Shown: positions 27,622 to 36,617 of the stretch, one piece after another
Numbering within the stretch: position 1 is the stretch's first letter
Layout: each line of letters starts with the position of its first letter
Assembly (NCBI GenBank): GCA_016710275.1
Contig: JADJXS010000001.1
Span: 3,410,001-3,474,000, forward strand
Length of the DNA: 64,000 nucleotides
Origin: Phycisphaerales bacterium
GTDB taxonomy: Bacteria; Planctomycetota; Phycisphaerae; UBA1845; Fen-1342
Direction of reading: 5' to 3'
Made by a program: the position numbers and the translations under genes
Notes under the pieces: generated by a model
Seen by the model: only the letters and a program-made list of their open reading frames with translations
Told to the model about the DNA's origin: nothing
Databases searched by the model: none

Positions 27622-29718
27622 ATGAACCGCCTGCCCGCCCTGTCGTCCATTCTGGCCGTCACCCTGTGCACCGCCGTCGTAGTCGCCGCGGACACCGACC
27701 TGCGCGTCACGCGGCTGGCGCTCTTCAACAGCGGCGTCGGATATTTTCAGTGCGATGCGACGGTCGGTGACGATGCGGCGGTGGAGCTGAAGTTCCGCAC
27801 CGAACAGGTCAACGACATCATCAAGTCGCTGGTCGTGCTGGACTTCGACGGCGGCACGATCGGCTCGGTGGGTTATGCCTCGCGCGACCCGATCGACCGC
27901 ACGCTGCGCAGCTTCGCCGTGGACATCACCGGGCGGCCGTCCCTGGCACAACTGCTGGAGCAGTTGCGCGGCGAGGCGGTCGAGATCAGCGGCTCGCGCG
28001 CTGCCCGGGGCATGGTGGTCGGCGTGGAGAAGCGCAAGAAGCCCGTCGGCGACTCCACGGTCGACGTGGAAGTGGTCAACGTGTTCTCGGATGCCGGCGT
28101 CGTGCAGGTCGAGATCGCGGAGATCGAGAAGCTGCGCTTCACCAATGAGAAGATCAACAGCGAGTTGCGCAAGGCGCTGGAGACGCTGGCCAACAGCCAC
28201 GACGCGGACAAGAAGACGGTCCGCATCGAGTTTCTCGGCAAGGGCAACCGCCGCGTCCGGGCCGCCTATCTGCTGGAGACGCCGATCTGGAAGACCAGCT
28301 ACCGCCTCGTGCTTTCCGACGCGCCGGAGCGCAAGCCCTTCCTGCAGGGGTGGGCGACGGTCGAGAACGCGACGGAGGAGGACTGGAACGACGTACGGCT
28401 GTCGCTGGTCTCGGGGCGGCCGATCTCCTTCCGCATGGACCTCTATACGCCGATTTACATTCCGCGCCCGGTCGAGCAGTTGGAGTTGTACGCCTCGCTG
28501 CGTGCGCCGGAGTTCGCGGCCGGTCTGGCCGCCCGGGACGACGCCGATGCCGGGGGCCGGCGCGGCAGCCGCGGGCGGGTCGCCGAGCGGGCCCGCGCTG
28601 AGATGAAGTCGGCAGCGCCGGGCGCAACACCTCCGCCGCCGCCGGCCGCAGCAGTGGGCGGAGGGTTCGGCAATTGGACCATGTCGACGGCGACGGAGTC
28701 TGAGGCGGGCGACATGCTGATGGACCTGTCCGGCGTCGCCTCCGTCGCCGAGGCACAGGAAGCGGGCGAACTGTTCGAATATGTCATCAGCGAGCCGGTC
28801 AGCATCGGCCGGCAGCGCTCCGCGATGCTGCCGATCGTCAGCCAGGCGGTCACCGCGGAAAAGGTCAGCATCTACAACCCGGCCACGCACCCGCGCCATC
28901 CGCTCAACGGCCTGAAGCTCACCAACGACACGCCGCTGCACCTGATGCAGGGGCCGGTCACGATCTTCGACGGTGAGGTTTACGCCGGCGACGCCAAGCT
29001 CCCCGATCTCAAGCCTGCTGAAAGCCGCCTGGTCGGCTACGCACTGGACCTGGGCACCGACGTTCAGATGGAGGAGAAGCCCCATCCCGCCAGGCTGGTC
29101 TCGCTCAAGATCGTCCGCGGCGTGCTGTGGCACCGTCACAAGTACGTCGATGAGCGCAGCTACACCATCCGCAACAAGCTCTCGCGCCCGCGGACGGTGA
29201 TCCTGGAGCAGCCCTGGAGCAGCGAATGGAAGCTGGTTGAGCCGGCCGAGCCGTACGAGCGCGCCGGCGGGCTGTTGCGCTTCAAGGTGAACGTCGGCGC
29301 GGATGCGGTGGCGCAGCAGCCGGTGAAGCTGGAGTGGGTGCGCGAGGAGCAGGTGGCCCTGCTGTCGATGGACTCCGACGCGCTGCTGTGGTATGTGAAC
29401 TCCGGCGCGGCGAGCGACAAGCTCAAGGCGGCCCTGAATCGCGCCATCGAGCTTCGCCAGCAGATGGATCAGACCGGCCAGGCGGCCGCGATCGCCGAGC
29501 GCCGCGCCTCCGATTCCACCGGCGAACAGGCGCGGGTGCGCGAGAATCTCAAGACGCTCGACAAGAGCAGCGATTCCTATCGCAAGCAGCTTGCGAAATT
29601 TGACCAGCTGGAGACGGACATCGAAACCGCCCGCAAGGAAGCGGAGCGCCTGCGCGCCGAAGAGGCGACGCAGCGCGCGGCGCTGGAGAACTATCTCTCC
29701 GGACTGGAGCTTGAATGA
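27622..29718 (+). CDS. Exported DUF4139-family protein
   Basis: 698 residues, ATG 27622 with GGAG 8 nt upstream and a signal peptide (SILAVTLCTAVVVAA). The opening DTDLRVTRLALFNSGVGYF and the central KTSYRLVLSD...GWATVENATEEDWNDVRLSLVSGRPISF are the hallmarks of the DUF4139 fold. The region 320-380 is a Gly/Ala/Pro linker. The C-terminal 110 residues form a long charged coiled coil (QQMDQTGQAAAIAERR to RAALENYLSGLE). The family's function is unknown; a periplasmic or surface location is inferred. Confidence 0.85.
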   Translation: MNRLPALSSILAVTLCTAVVVAADTDLRVTRLALFNSGVGYFQCDATVGDDAAVELKFRTEQVNDIIKSLVVLDFDGGTIGSVGYASRDPIDRTLRSFAVDITGRPSLAQLLEQLRGEAVEISGSRAARGMVVGVEKRKKPVGDSTVDVEVVNVFSDAGVVQVEIAEIEKLRFTNEKINSELRKALETLANSHDADKKTVRIEFLGKGNRRVRAAYLLETPIWKTSYRLVLSDAPERKPFLQGWATVENATEEDWNDVRLSLVSGRPISFRMDLYTPIYIPRPVEQLELYASLRAPEFAAGLAARDDADAGGRRGSRGRVAERARAEMKSAAPGATPPPPPAAAVGGGFGNWTMSTATESEAGDMLMDLSGVASVAEAQEAGELFEYVISEPVSIGRQRSAMLPIVSQAVTAEKVSIYNPATHPRHPLNGLKLTNDTPLHLMQGPVTIFDGEVYAGDAKLPDLKPAESRLVGYALDLGTDVQMEEKPHPARLVSLKIVRGVLWHRHKYVDERSYTIRNKLSRPRTVILEQPWSSEWKLVEPAEPYERAGGLLRFKVNVGADAVAQQPVKLEWVREEQVALLSMDSDALLWYVNSGAASDKLKAALNRAIELRQQMDQTGQAAAIAERRASDSTGEQARVRENLKTLDKSSDSYRKQLAKFDQLETDIETARKEAERLRAEEATQRAALENYLSGLELE

Positions 29719-29828
29719 AGCGGCATGAGGGGCGTCCCGTTGCGCCGCTGACGTGTCAGCGCGCGCTCCATTGCCGTGTCGGACGGTCTTCCGGTTCCGC
29801 GTCGGCCGTGTGGCTGCCTTCCGGCGGC

Positions 29829-30668
29829 TCAGCCGGTCGCCAGCCCCTGCCCCCACTTGAGCTTTCGCCGCAGCGCATGCCACGGTGAATGCCGCGGGTT
29901 GCGCACGATCGCGAACGTGGACGGGTGGCGGCTGAGCACCAGTTGATCGCCGAATGCCAACGGCCGCGGCGCCTGCCCATCCACCACGTACGCCGTCCCC
30001 GGATTGGCACGCGTCGCCCCCACCGTGATCTTTCGCTCCGAGCTGATGACCAGCGGCCGATAGCTCAACCCATGCGGGCAGATCGTGGTCAGCACGAAGC
30101 TGTCGAGCGTCGGCTCCAGAATCGGACCGCCGGCGGAGAGGTTGTGCGCCGTCGAGCCGGAGGGGGTCGCCACGATCAGGCCATCCCCGCGCACATGCGC
30201 CACGAGGTCCGAGTCCGTCTCGATCGTCAGTTCGACCACGCGAAAGGGCGGTCCGGCGAGAACGACGCAGTCATTCACGCCGACGGATTCCGAAATCGCC
30301 CCGCTCGCGGCGTGATGCTCCACGCGCAGCATGATCCGGCGCGTGACGGGCAGTTCGCCGGAAAAGAGAAACTCGCCCTCCTGTTCCAGCTCCTCGACCG
30401 TGAAATCCGCCAGGAAGCCGAGTTTCCCCAGGTTCACCCCCATCACCGGCACCTGACTCGCACCCAGCCCGTGCACGACGCTGATCAGCGTTCCGTCGCC
30501 GCCGAGCACGATCACCAGTTGCGCATCCGCCGCCGCCACGCGCCCCGCGTCGCGCGTGATTTCCGCAAGCGTGACCTCGGCCCGGCCGTTCAACCAGCGC
30601 CGGATGCGCTGCATGGCCTCCGGCGCGGCCTTCTTATCCGGGGAGCCGATGATCGCGACCCGCAGCAT
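29829..30668 (-). CDS. nadK: NAD kinase
   Basis: Phosphorylates NAD to NADP in the cytoplasm. 279 residues; ATG 30668 has AGGAGA 8 nt upstream, and codons upstream are not family-like. The ATP-binding GGDGT is in VLGGDGTLIS. It is followed by GVNLGKLGFLADF, the conserved NDCVV, and the NAD-site region DGLIVATPSGSTAHNLSAGGPIL. The region ends with SSERKITVG. It lies 74 nt downstream of a sigma factor gene on the same strand. Confidence 0.96.
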   Translation of the reverse strand: MLRVAIIGSPDKKAAPEAMQRIRRWLNGRAEVTLAEITRDAGRVAAADAQLVIVLGGDGTLISVVHGLGASQVPVMGVNLGKLGFLADFTVEELEQEGEFLFSGELPVTRRIMLRVEHHAASGAISESVGVNDCVVLAGPPFRVVELTIETDSDLVAHVRGDGLIVATPSGSTAHNLSAGGPILEPTLDSFVLTTICPHGLSYRPLVISSERKITVGATRANPGTAYVVDGQAPRPLAFGDQLVLSRHPSTFAIVRNPRHSPWHALRRKLKWGQGLATG

Positions 30669-30742
30669 GGCGACGGTCTCCTGTGCCTTTCGACCGCGGC
30701 ACGACACGCGCCGCTGCCGCCCTTCACGATTCCGCCCGGAGG

Positions 30743-31642
30743 CTAACCGCCCGGCGCGCGAGAGAGGAACCCCACGCTCGACGCAAAGCACCGCTCGCGC
30801 AGGGCCGAGCGCGACGCCTCGTCGCGCTGATCCTCGCTGCGGAGGTCGTCCAGATTCGCATTGCAGCGGTCGCAAGCCGCGGTTGTGACGTGAAAATCCA
30901 CATAGCGGACCCAGTCCGCATCCAGCGCACCGAGCAAGTGCCGCCCCAGCGTGCTGCGCTTGGGGCAGGAGACTCCCTCCAGTTGCCAGATGCGGGCCAC
31001 GCTGCTGTCCCGTGCCAGGTCCGCCTCCTGCCAGTCGCGCGCGGCGGGCGACGCCTGCGTCATCTTCCGCCACTGGTCCAGCACGCGGAACTTCACGCCT
31101 GCGACCGCGGTCTCTGTCATGCCCAGGTCGGTCGCCACTTCCTTGTTCCGCAGCCCCAGCACCACCAGCATTTCCACCACGATCAGATCATCAAACCGCC
31201 GTTGATCGCAGCATTGCTCCGCCCAGCTTCGCAACGCGGTCACCAGCGCCCCGCGTTGCTCGCCCAGCGACTCCTGCTCCTCCAACCGTTGACCGGGCGT
31301 CTCATGCTCCACCCACGCCTCCGGCTGCTCGGCCGGATCCAGCGCGTCGAGGCTTTGCCGCCGGGCGCGACCGGCCTGTTGAAAGTGATCCGTCAGCTTG
31401 TTTCGCAGGATCGCGAAAAGATAGGTCTCCAGGGAGCGTTCGGGATCATAGCGCGGCAGGCTGCGCAATAATCCGACAAAGGCTTCCTGAACCAGATCAT
31501 CCGCATCCGCGGCGGACGCCAGCCGTCGCCGCGCAAAGCTCAGCAAGCGACCCTGGTAGCGGTCGATGACCTCGCGCCAGGCGGCGGGATCGCCGTTTCG
31601 AATCGCATCGACGAGAATCCGCTCACCGGCATGGTCCGACAT
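30743..31642 (-). CDS. ECF-type sigma factor with C-terminal zinc-finger-like extension
   Basis: 299 residues from ATG 31642 (AGGA 8 nt upstream); an ATG three codons earlier is possible. Region 2 is clear: YQGRLLSFARRRLASAADADDLVQEAFVGLLRSLPRYDP...LETYLFAILRNKLTDHF. A region-4-like HTH follows (EMLVVLGLRNKEVATDLGMTETAVAGVKFRVLDQWR). It is about 100 residues longer than a plain ECF factor. The extra C-terminus contains HVTTAACDRC, resembling a zinc-binding anti-sigma motif, so regulator and sensor may be fused. It is divergent from waaA. Confidence 0.82.
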   Translation of the reverse strand: MSDHAGERILVDAIRNGDPAAWREVIDRYQGRLLSFARRRLASAADADDLVQEAFVGLLRSLPRYDPERSLETYLFAILRNKLTDHFQQAGRARRQSLDALDPAEQPEAWVEHETPGQRLEEQESLGEQRGALVTALRSWAEQCCDQRRFDDLIVVEMLVVLGLRNKEVATDLGMTETAVAGVKFRVLDQWRKMTQASPAARDWQEADLARDSSVARIWQLEGVSCPKRSTLGRHLLGALDADWVRYVDFHVTTAACDRCNANLDDLRSEDQRDEASRSALRERCFASSVGFLSRAPGG

Positions 31643-31741
31643 GCGCGGCATCCTACCACGCCCGCCGCCGATCCGCGGCTACACTTCGCCGATGCACCGG
31701 CGGCGCGGGCCGCCGAACCAACCGCCGCGAGCCGCTCGCAC

Positions 31742-33037
31742 ATGACGCTGCTCTACGATGCCGCCTACCTGCTGGCCCTGCTCGTGGTCTGGCCGTTGCT
31801 TCTCTACCGCCGCTGGCGGCGCGGGCCGGGCAGCCTGAGCCTCGGGGAGCGGCTTGGCCGGGTGCCCCCCCGGCCGGTGGCGGCCAGTTGCGTCTGGCTG
31901 CATGGCGTGTCCCTCGGCGAGATCAACGCCACGCGCACGATCGTCGAGGATTTGCGGCGGCGCTCGCCCGACACGGTGATCGTCCTCAGCAGCACCACCC
32001 AGACGGGGCTGACGCAGGCCCGGCAGCTTTACCCGCAGCACTGCGTATTGCGCTTCCCCCTCGACTTTTCCTTCGCCGTTCGCACCGCCCTCGACCGCCT
32101 GCGCCCCAGCGTGATCGTGCTGATGGAGCTGGAGGTCTGGCCGAACCTGCTGCACATCGCCCGCGCCCGCGAAATTCCCGTGGTGATCGCCAACGGGCGC
32201 GTCACCGACAACCGCACCATGCGGATGTTCCGCCGCCCGATCCTGCGCAGCGTGGCGCGATCGATGTTCGGAATGCTTCGCTGGGTCGGAGCACAGGACG
32301 CCGCCTGCGCCGCGCGCTTCATCGAGCTGGGAGTGCCGGCCGCACGGGTCGAGGTCACCGGCAGCGTGAAATACGACACCGCCCCGCTCACCGATCGCGT
32401 GGACGGGCAGGAGCAGCTCGCAGAGGCGATGACGATCGACCCGCGCCGTCCGCTGTGGGTGTGCGGCAGCACCGGCGGCGGCGAGGAATCGCTCATCCTT
32501 GATGCGTATGAGAAGCTGTTGCGCGAGTATCCCGACCTGCAGCTCGCCGTCATCCCGCGCAAACCCGAGAGCTTCGACGAGGTGGCCGACCTGATCGTGC
32601 AGCGCGGCTTCGCCTGCCTGCGGCGCTCGGGCAGGCCGCCGCAGGTGCCGGCGGAGCCGGTGTCGCCGCGGCCGGTGTTTCTCGGCGACACGATGGGCGA
32701 ACTGCGGCGCTTCTACGGGCTGGCGACGCTGGTGTTCGTCGGACGCACACTCGCCCCGCTGGGCGGCTCGGACGTGATGGAAGTCGCCGGGATGGGCAAG
32801 GCGATGATCTTCGGACCGCACACGGACAATTTCGCCGAAGCGGTCGGTGCGCTGCTGGAAGCGCAGGCCGCCCGGCGCGTCGCGACGCCGGCGGGACTTC
32901 GCGGGGCGGTGGATGAGCTGCTCAAGGATCCGCTGCGCCGCATGGCCATGGGCGCGGCGGCGCGCGAGGTCGTGCGCGAGCGCCGCGGCGCAACCGCCCG
33001 GACCGTGGACATGATCCTCGCGCTGGCCCGCCGCTGA
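31742..33037 (+). CDS. waaA: 3-deoxy-D-manno-octulosonic acid transferase (Kdo transferase)
   Basis: Adds Kdo from CMP-Kdo to lipid A at the inner membrane. 431 residues starting ATG 31742, directly before the membrane anchor YLLALLVVWPLLLY. GT30 features: WLHGVSLGEINA near the N-terminus, LSSTTQTGLTQAR, FPLDFSFAVRTALDRLRPSVIVLMELEVWPNLL, TGSVKYD, and the donor-site LGDTMGELRRFYGLATLVFVG with a downstream glycine loop. It indicates an outer membrane with Kdo-containing LPS. It is divergent from the sigma factor gene. Confidence 0.95.
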   Translation: MTLLYDAAYLLALLVVWPLLLYRRWRRGPGSLSLGERLGRVPPRPVAASCVWLHGVSLGEINATRTIVEDLRRRSPDTVIVLSSTTQTGLTQARQLYPQHCVLRFPLDFSFAVRTALDRLRPSVIVLMELEVWPNLLHIARAREIPVVIANGRVTDNRTMRMFRRPILRSVARSMFGMLRWVGAQDAACAARFIELGVPAARVEVTGSVKYDTAPLTDRVDGQEQLAEAMTIDPRRPLWVCGSTGGGEESLILDAYEKLLREYPDLQLAVIPRKPESFDEVADLIVQRGFACLRRSGRPPQVPAEPVSPRPVFLGDTMGELRRFYGLATLVFVGRTLAPLGGSDVMEVAGMGKAMIFGPHTDNFAEAVGALLEAQAARRVATPAGLRGAVDELLKDPLRRMAMGAAAREVVRERRGATARTVDMILALARR

Positions 33038-33174
33038 GCGGTTATGCGGTCGGGCAGCGAGTTTCATGCCCTATGGCCGATACCCAAGTCAACGCGATGG
33101 GCCGGGCGGAACCACAGAAAGCGCCACGGCCGTGATGACCCGTTCGCACAATCCGGGACGCTCCCCGCGCCGCG

Positions 33175-34260
33175 CTACGTCATCAGCCAGGCGGCCAGCA
33201 GATTCACCGCGGCGCGCGCGTCGTCACGGTGAATCGCCTCGGTCACCGTGTGAATGTAGCGCGTCGGCACGCTCAGCGTGATCGCCCGCGACCCGCCGCG
33301 GGCGCGCTGCACCGCGCCGGCGTCCGTCCCGCCGCGCGGCAGCACCTCGAGCTGGTGCTTGATCTTCTTCGCGCGCGCGACCTTGACGAATTCGTCAAAC
33401 AGCCCGCGATGGCTGATGCTCGCCCCGTCGAGCACCTTGATCCCCACGCCGCCGCCGAAGGTCGTCACCGCATCGTCGCGCGAAATCCCCGGCGTGTCGC
33501 AGCAGAGCGTCGTGTCGATCGCGATGCCGATGTCCGGCTCGACGCTGAACGCCGCCGTCCCCGCACCGCGCAGGCCGACCTCCTCCTGCACGCAGGCGAC
33601 GAAGTGCACGTCGTAGCGGCTCTTGTCCCCGACCTTGCGCAGCGCGTGAATCGCCGTCCACAGCGCGACGCGGTTGTCCATCGCCTTGCCGCAGATCGCA
33701 TCGCCGACCTGCTCGGTCGTCTGAAGCAGCGTCACCGGATCGCCGATCTCGACCAGTTCCGCCACGCGGCTCCTGGGCAGGAACAGGTCCACGACGAACT
33801 CACGCACCTCGGGGATCTTGCGCTTCTCCTCCTCGCTGGCCATGTGCACCGGCCGGCCGGCCGGGTTCATCACGCCGACCAGGTCCCTGCGTCCCTGCAC
33901 CAGCACCCGCCGCGCGAACAGGTTGCGCGTGTCGAAGCCGCCCACGTTCACGACCCGCAGGTGGCCGCTCTCCTCGACGAATCGCACATAAAAGCCGATC
34001 TCGTCCATGTGGCAGGCCAGCATCACGCGCGGCGCCGTTCCCCGCCCCTTGGCCGCCCGCTTCACGCAGATCAGGTTGCCCATGTTGTCCACGCGCGTCT
34101 CATCCCACATGCCGCGCGTCTCTTCCAGCACGATCTCGCGGATGCGCTCCTCGCGCCCCGGTACGCCGGCGGCCTCCGTCAGCCGCTTGAGCAGCTCGAA
34201 CTCGCCCCACCCCGCACCCTCCGCCTTCGCCGTTGCTCGCCCTTTCGACGCCTTCGCCAT
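33175..34260 (-). CDS. M42-family metallo-aminopeptidase
   Basis: 361 residues. M42 peptidases are cytoplasmic tetrahedral aminopeptidases with two metal ions. Visible are the first metal His in LACHMDEIGFYV, the bridging Asp in KAMDNRVALW, the catalytic Glu pair in VACVQEEVGLRGA, the Asp in IAIDTTLCCDTP, and the late His in PTRYIHTVTEAIH. The ATG at 34260 has AAGGAA about 10 nt upstream. It may act as glutamyl- or leucyl-type aminopeptidase. It is monocistronic. Confidence 0.93.
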   Translation of the reverse strand: MAKASKGRATAKAEGAGWGEFELLKRLTEAAGVPGREERIREIVLEETRGMWDETRVDNMGNLICVKRAAKGRGTAPRVMLACHMDEIGFYVRFVEESGHLRVVNVGGFDTRNLFARRVLVQGRRDLVGVMNPAGRPVHMASEEEKRKIPEVREFVVDLFLPRSRVAELVEIGDPVTLLQTTEQVGDAICGKAMDNRVALWTAIHALRKVGDKSRYDVHFVACVQEEVGLRGAGTAAFSVEPDIGIAIDTTLCCDTPGISRDDAVTTFGGGVGIKVLDGASISHRGLFDEFVKVARAKKIKHQLEVLPRGGTDAGAVQRARGGSRAITLSVPTRYIHTVTEAIHRDDARAAVNLLAAWLMT

Positions 34261-34550
34261 CGTCCGCGTTCCTTCTCATCGTGAATGGTCAGTCCCGGCT
34301 CCGCCCGCGCAGCGCCGACCGCTGCGCAAGCCGGCGATTTCGCCGCCGGGAGGATCAGTGTAAGCGGACCCCCTGTCGGCCGCTGTTCAACTCTGTCGCA
34401 ACCTGTAACCGGGCAGCGGTGTAAGCGCTGGAGCGCTTCCCGGCGCTGCGCGGGCAGCCGCTCCCTATCGGCCCTCCGCGGCGCGCGGTACATTGCCCCC
34501 GCGATTCGGTCGGCAGCGCACTCCTGCGCACCCGTGCGAGCGATTCACAC

Positions 34551-36617
34551 ATGACCCAGCGATCGATCATCACCGCGGCGCTCCTGTTCCTGACACTGGC
34601 GTCTCCACTGGCGGCTCAGACGCCCCCCGAAGACGCGACATCCCCCCCACCCGCGGCGCCGACACAGCCCGAGGATTCCGCGCAACCCGCCGCACCGGGT
34701 GCGCCCATCACTCCTGCGTCCGCCGAACCCTCCGCCGATCCGGCCCGGGCAGGGCCCCCGCAGTCCGCTCCGGCGCTTGCGCCTGAGGTGTCCGGCACCA
34801 GCGGCGGCGGCACGCCGCGCCATTGGACCGCCGCGCCCGCCGGCGCTCAGCGCACCCGCTGGGACGCCTTCACGGTTCCCGAACTCGACCTTCCGTGGAC
34901 CGCCTGGTTCAGCATCGTCATCATCCTCACGCTCACGCTCACCAGCCGCCCGATCGGCACCCGCCGCAGCCTCGACGGCTTCATGCTCGCCGCCGCCGCA
35001 ATCCTGCTGGCGCTTCGCACCGAGGAAGCGCACCTCTTCGGCGGGTTGTCGTTGCGGGGCGCCGTTTACCTGTTGCTGGCGCTGATCGGAGTCTATTGGC
35101 TGTTGCGCGGCTGGCAGACGCTCTCCAGCAGCGCAATTCCGCGCCCCGAGGCCAACGTCACCGAAGCGCCGCTGCTGGTGCTGGCCGTTGCGGCGATCGC
35201 GCTGGCCGGCGGGACCATCGCGACCGAACCGCTCTCGCGCGGCTCGCAGGACGGCATGGTCGGCGGCGTCTACCTGGCCGAGACCGGGCGGCTGCCGCAC
35301 GGCGTGACCGTGGGCTACGACGGCCGCGCGCCGCTGCTCTATGTGCTGCACGCCGGCGCGATCCGGGCCACGCAATCACTGATGGACCTCGGCGACTCCA
35401 GCGGCGCGCCGCGCTCGATCTCCCTGCCCACCGTGGACGTTCCCGACGGCATGGCCGCGCTGACGTGGGATCAGCGCGCCCGCTGGACCTCGGTGGATTG
35501 GTGGGAACATGGCACGCTGCAGGCCGCCCGTCTGACGAACGCGGTGCTGTTCGTGCTCGCGCTGCTGGCCGTGAATGTCATCGGACGGCGGCTGCATTCG
35601 CCCGCGATGGGGCTGTCGCTGGTCGCGATCTTCAGCGTGTTTGCCGGAACGCTCGACAGCCTCACGCGTCCCGAAGTGATGCTGCCGACGGCGCTGCTGG
35701 CCTGGGCTACTGCTTGCGCGCTGGTCTCCGGGCTGGGCGGATTCCTGGCGACATTCCTCGTCATACTTGCCGGCACCTGCACTCCGTGGGCCTGGCTGGC
35801 GCTCCCCGCGCTGATTGCGTACTGTCTGCGCCGCGGGGGACAGGGCGTGGGCAGCCTACTGGGCGTCGCCGCCAGCATCGGCGCCATCACCGGCGGCGTG
35901 CTGTCTATGGTCGAGCCGTCCATCCCGCGCGCCGGCGGAGCACTGGCCGCCGCGGGTGTCACTCCGCAGCACGTCGCCGACGGAGATGCGGAGCGCGTCA
36001 TTATTGAGCGCGCCGCACCACAGGCCACCGACCCCGACTTCAAGGCTCCGTTGTGGCGATTCCTGCTGGCGGATGAGTCGCTCCGCGTGACGCCGCAGAC
36101 AATTCGGCCCGTCCCCACGCTGGGCGAAGGCGTGGCCGCGGAAGCCGTTTCCTTCGGCGCGATCGACGTTCGAGACGCCGCAGCGGACGCGCTCGCCGAG
36201 GCCTATCGAGCAACCGCAGGCAGCGGCACGCCGCGTTCGCGGCTTCGCACGCTGCTGGAGGCCGTGTGGCTGCCGGCACGGCCCGATCCCGCCGTGGCCG
36301 AAAGCCCGTGGCTGTTCTGGACCGAGGGTCGCGCCGGGCTGGCCGTGAGCCTCCGCCGGGCGCTGAAAATCATCGCCGTCGTGGCCGCCCTGGCCATCGC
36401 CTGGGTCATTTACTCGCGCCGCCTGAGCCAGCCGCAGCACTGGCTGGGCGCGCTGATGTTCATTACTGCAATGGCACAGGTCGCCTCCGTCTCCGCCGCG
36501 TCGAGCGGCCTGGCGTGGCTTGGCGCGGCCGCCGTCTGCTTGTTTGCGGTGCACTCAGGCCCGCCGGCCGGTGCAGGCCCATCGGCCGCGGCGCCGCGGA
36601 TCACGGTTGAGCGATGA
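34551..36617 (+). CDS. Polytopic membrane protein of unknown function
   Basis: 688 residues. A signal peptide or first helix is followed by a Pro/Ala-rich stretch of about 75 residues. Then come about ten transmembrane segments (for example AWFSIVIILTLTLTS, GAVYLLLALIGVYWLL, LLVLAVAAIALAGG, AVLFVLALLAVNVIG and GFLATFLVILAGT). A loop between the fourth and fifth holds a conserved-looking YLAETGRLPHG and a WDQRARW segment. The topology resembles GT39/PMT-type glycosyltransferases, but I see no sure catalytic motif. Its TGA overlaps the ATG of guaA, so the two are co-translated. Confidence 0.7.
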   Translation: MTQRSIITAALLFLTLASPLAAQTPPEDATSPPPAAPTQPEDSAQPAAPGAPITPASAEPSADPARAGPPQSAPALAPEVSGTSGGGTPRHWTAAPAGAQRTRWDAFTVPELDLPWTAWFSIVIILTLTLTSRPIGTRRSLDGFMLAAAAILLALRTEEAHLFGGLSLRGAVYLLLALIGVYWLLRGWQTLSSSAIPRPEANVTEAPLLVLAVAAIALAGGTIATEPLSRGSQDGMVGGVYLAETGRLPHGVTVGYDGRAPLLYVLHAGAIRATQSLMDLGDSSGAPRSISLPTVDVPDGMAALTWDQRARWTSVDWWEHGTLQAARLTNAVLFVLALLAVNVIGRRLHSPAMGLSLVAIFSVFAGTLDSLTRPEVMLPTALLAWATACALVSGLGGFLATFLVILAGTCTPWAWLALPALIAYCLRRGGQGVGSLLGVAASIGAITGGVLSMVEPSIPRAGGALAAAGVTPQHVADGDAERVIIERAAPQATDPDFKAPLWRFLLADESLRVTPQTIRPVPTLGEGVAAEAVSFGAIDVRDAAADALAEAYRATAGSGTPRSRLRTLLEAVWLPARPDPAVAESPWLFWTEGRAGLAVSLRRALKIIAVVAALAIAWVIYSRRLSQPQHWLGALMFITAMAQVASVSAASSGLAWLGAAAVCLFAVHSGPPAGAGPSAAAPRITVER

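Noticed and set aside
25630..29883. 1417-codon open frame on the minus strand
   Set aside because: It is antisense to the FG-GAP and DUF4139 genes, which have signal peptides, ribosome sites and known repeats. The antisense protein is Arg/Ala/Gly/His-rich by composition only.
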